DNA of 7,936 nt from Ignavibacteria bacterium (GTDB lineage Bacteria; Bacteroidota; Ignavibacteria; Kapaibacteriales; UBA4661). The notes beneath the pieces were generated by a model that worked only from the letters and a program-made list of their open reading frames with translations, had not been told where the DNA came from and did not search any database. Position numbers and translations under genes: made by a program. Where the stretch lies: positions 1 through 7,936 of the forward strand of contig JAAFHM010000210.1 in assembly GCA_013298375.1 (NCBI GenBank), in the 5' to 3' direction. This document shows, piece after piece, positions 6,658 through 7,936 of the stretch; position 1 is the first letter of the stretch; each line of letters starts with the position of its first letter.

Positions 6658-6963
6658 ATGCCCATTCTTTACCGCTACTTGGGTATTGAGATATTGTTTT
6701 TCAGTAATGACCATCTGCCTATTCACGTTCATGGTGTTTATCACGATGCAGAGTGTAAAGCGGAAATTTATATGCGCGACGGTCAGGTTGATGAAATTGT
6801 TTTTAAGCCCATTAAAGGTGCGAAACCATTACCGTCCCAACAACAGCATGATTTTGAAGAACTTGTCAATGCAAAAGCCCCCGAAATCGTCAATGCTTGG
6901 ATTGAGTATTTTGTTCTTCAGAAGAGAATATCGGCAACGACTATTACCAAAAGAATCAAATGA
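6658..6963 (+). CDS. DUF4160 family small protein
   Basis: A 101-residue protein with the family opening MPILYRYLGIEILFFSNDH and the His-rich motif DHLPIHVH (18-25), followed by a beta strand pair and a helical C-terminal part (HDFEELVNAKAPEIVNAWIE). An in-frame TTG at 6649 would add three residues, but the ATG at 6658 gives the usual MP start. The stop overlaps the next ATG as ATGA, so it is translationally coupled to the DUF2442 frame. DUF4160 and DUF2442 genes are commonly paired and have been suspected of being toxin-antitoxin-like; this is from memory and no activity is assigned. The conserved His residues could bind metal or serve in catalysis. The pair looks more AT-rich than the flanking genes, which would fit transfer, though this was judged by eye. 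Confidence 0.85.
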   Translation: MPILYRYLGIEILFFSNDHLPIHVHGVYHDAECKAEIYMRDGQVDEIVFKPIKGAKPLPSQQQHDFEELVNAKAPEIVNAWIEYFVLQKRISATTITKRIK

Positions 6964-7936
6964 TAACCGCAACCGAAATAATCTCCATCAGCAAGGCTCA
7001 ACTCCTTGGAGCATACACCATTCAATTTGAATTTACCGATGGGACAGAGCAGATCATTGATTTTGAGCCATTTTTGCATAGTGCTAACAATGAAATGGTA
7101 ACGAAATATTTATCACTTCAAGAGTTTAGCAAGTTTGAAATTAAGCACCGCAATATCTCGTGGAATGATTATGAGATGTGTTTTCCGTTTACCAGCCTTT
7201 ACGAAGGAAAACTACTCTCTCCACACTGCCCCTCAATCAACAATAGAATGACCGTCCACACAATCGGCATCATCGGCTATGGTCGCTTCGGAAAGCTCCT
7301 TGCCGCCTCGCTTTCACCCGACTTTCAGGTGCGTGTTTTTGAACCGGAATTACTCCATGGAACTCTCGCAGCCAGTATGAATGCGGTCTCTATGGCGGTA
7401 GCATTGCAGAGTGATTGCGTGTTTGTTTGTGTGCCGATTATTCAATTTGATACCGTTGTTCAAGCCATAGCACCTCTATTACCTGCCGGAACTCCTGTTT
7501 TGGATGTCTGCTCCGTCAAAATCTATCCGGCACAGGTTTTGCGCAAACACCTTCGCCCCAAAGCGCCAATACTTCCCACGCACCCAATGTTCGGTCCCGT
7601 CTCGGCAAAAGAAGGATGGGCGGATTTACCCTTTGTGTTATGCCCGGAAGATGACGCAACTCCTGATGAAATCTCGCTTGTAGAGTTTTGGAGTAACTAT
7701 ATCACCAGCAAACATCAAGCCCGTGTTATCACAATGAGTGCCGACGAACATGACCGTATCACCGCCTATAACTTATGTTTAACACAACTTCTGGGGCGTG
7801 TACTGGGGAATATTGGCATTCAGTCCTCGCCTATTGATGCACAAAGTTTCAAACACTTGCTTTCAATGAAAGATATGTCGTATAGCGACTCAATGGATTT
7901 ATTAATTGGGATGCACCGCTACAATCCTTACTCCGC
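6960..7936 (+). CDS. DUF2442 domain joined in frame to prephenate/arogenate dehydrogenase (TyrA), 3' truncated by window edge
   Basis: A continuous frame runs from the ATG at 6960, which overlaps the DUF4160 stop, to the right edge (325 codons seen). Residues 1 to about 88 form a full DUF2442 domain (YTIQFEFTDGTEQIIDFEP at 19-37, ISWNDYEMCFPFTSLY near its end). A short linker leads to Met97 (base 7248), where a dehydrogenase begins: Rossmann motif GIIGYGRFG (103-111), SVK after the nucleotide fold, and THPMFGP (207-213) with the family's catalytic His, then KEGW and AEHDRITAY. The order and wording recall plant-type arogenate dehydrogenases more than E. coli TyrA. TyrA oxidatively decarboxylates prephenate or arogenate with NAD(P) on the tyrosine branch. 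The product may be a fusion, or TyrA may be started independently at 7248, which has no clear Shine-Dalgarno site. Substrate cannot be told. Confidence 0.8.
   Translation, partial: MITATEIISISKAQLLGAYTIQFEFTDGTEQIIDFEPFLHSANNEMVTKYLSLQEFSKFEIKHRNISWNDYEMCFPFTSLYEGKLLSPHCPSINNRMTVHTIGIIGYGRFGKLLAASLSPDFQVRVFEPELLHGTLAASMNAVSMAVALQSDCVFVCVPIIQFDTVVQAIAPLLPAGTPVLDVCSVKIYPAQVLRKHLRPKAPILPTHPMFGPVSAKEGWADLPFVLCPEDDATPDEISLVEFWSNYITSKHQARVITMSADEHDRITAYNLCLTQLLGRVLGNIGIQSSPIDAQSFKHLLSMKDMSYSDSMDLLIGMHRYNPYS
7248..7936 (+). CDS. tyrA: Alternative reading: separate TyrA-type dehydrogenase starting at an internal ATG
   Basis: If the DUF2442 and dehydrogenase parts are made separately, TyrA would start here, six residues before its Rossmann GxGxxG motif, exactly where free-standing family members start. 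The symbol refers to the prephenate/arogenate dehydrogenase family only. In that case the DUF2442 gene has no stop of its own in this sequence; the nearest TAG (7244-7246) lies one frame away. This entry overlaps the fusion entry and is an alternative to it, not an additional gene. Confidence 0.55.
   Translation, partial: MTVHTIGIIGYGRFGKLLAASLSPDFQVRVFEPELLHGTLAASMNAVSMAVALQSDCVFVCVPIIQFDTVVQAIAPLLPAGTPVLDVCSVKIYPAQVLRKHLRPKAPILPTHPMFGPVSAKEGWADLPFVLCPEDDATPDEISLVEFWSNYITSKHQARVITMSADEHDRITAYNLCLTQLLGRVLGNIGIQSSPIDAQSFKHLLSMKDMSYSDSMDLLIGMHRYNPYS

Overview
The window is about 8 kb of compact, roughly half-GC bacterial chromosome. A lipoprotein-type serpin and a protein with an outer-membrane-like C-terminal barrel domain imply a Gram-negative cell envelope. 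Weak or absent Shine-Dalgarno sites at several starts, together with the gene mix, suggest the Bacteroidota/Chlorobiota (FCB) group. That placement is a low-confidence inference and no marker gene fixes it.

Left part, plus strand (1-1078): the 3' part of an arginyl-tRNA--protein transferase-type (ATE/Bpt) gene runs in from the left edge and ends at a strong intrinsic terminator at 734-777. About 300 bases without a recognisable gene follow.

Middle, minus strand (1079-4572): transcription runs leftward through an ECF sigma factor, a one-TM protein with a barrel-like C-terminal domain in the position of a sigma regulator, and a secreted lipoprotein serpin with an inhibitory-type hinge. A 109-bp inverted-repeat element sits between the sigma and regulator genes. 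No terminator is visible between regulator and serpin, so the three may form an envelope-linked regulon in which the sigma factor controls a protease inhibitor. This link is inferred from position only.

Right part, plus strand (4756-7936): pyrF (orotidine-5'-phosphate decarboxylase) diverges from the sigma gene. It is followed by a stand-alone HsdR_N-like protein whose expected E-x-K nuclease motif reads H-x-I and whose C-terminal helical module occurs twice. Next comes a DUF4160 gene that overlaps a DUF2442 reading frame by 4 bases (ATGA). The DUF2442 frame has no stop and continues in phase into a prephenate/arogenate dehydrogenase (TyrA) that is cut by the right edge.

The most unusual observations are the in-frame DUF2442-TyrA junction, the sigma/regulator/serpin cluster with its repeat element, and the apparently inactive HsdR_N-like protein. 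No CRISPR array, tRNA, rRNA or complete insertion sequence was recognised.
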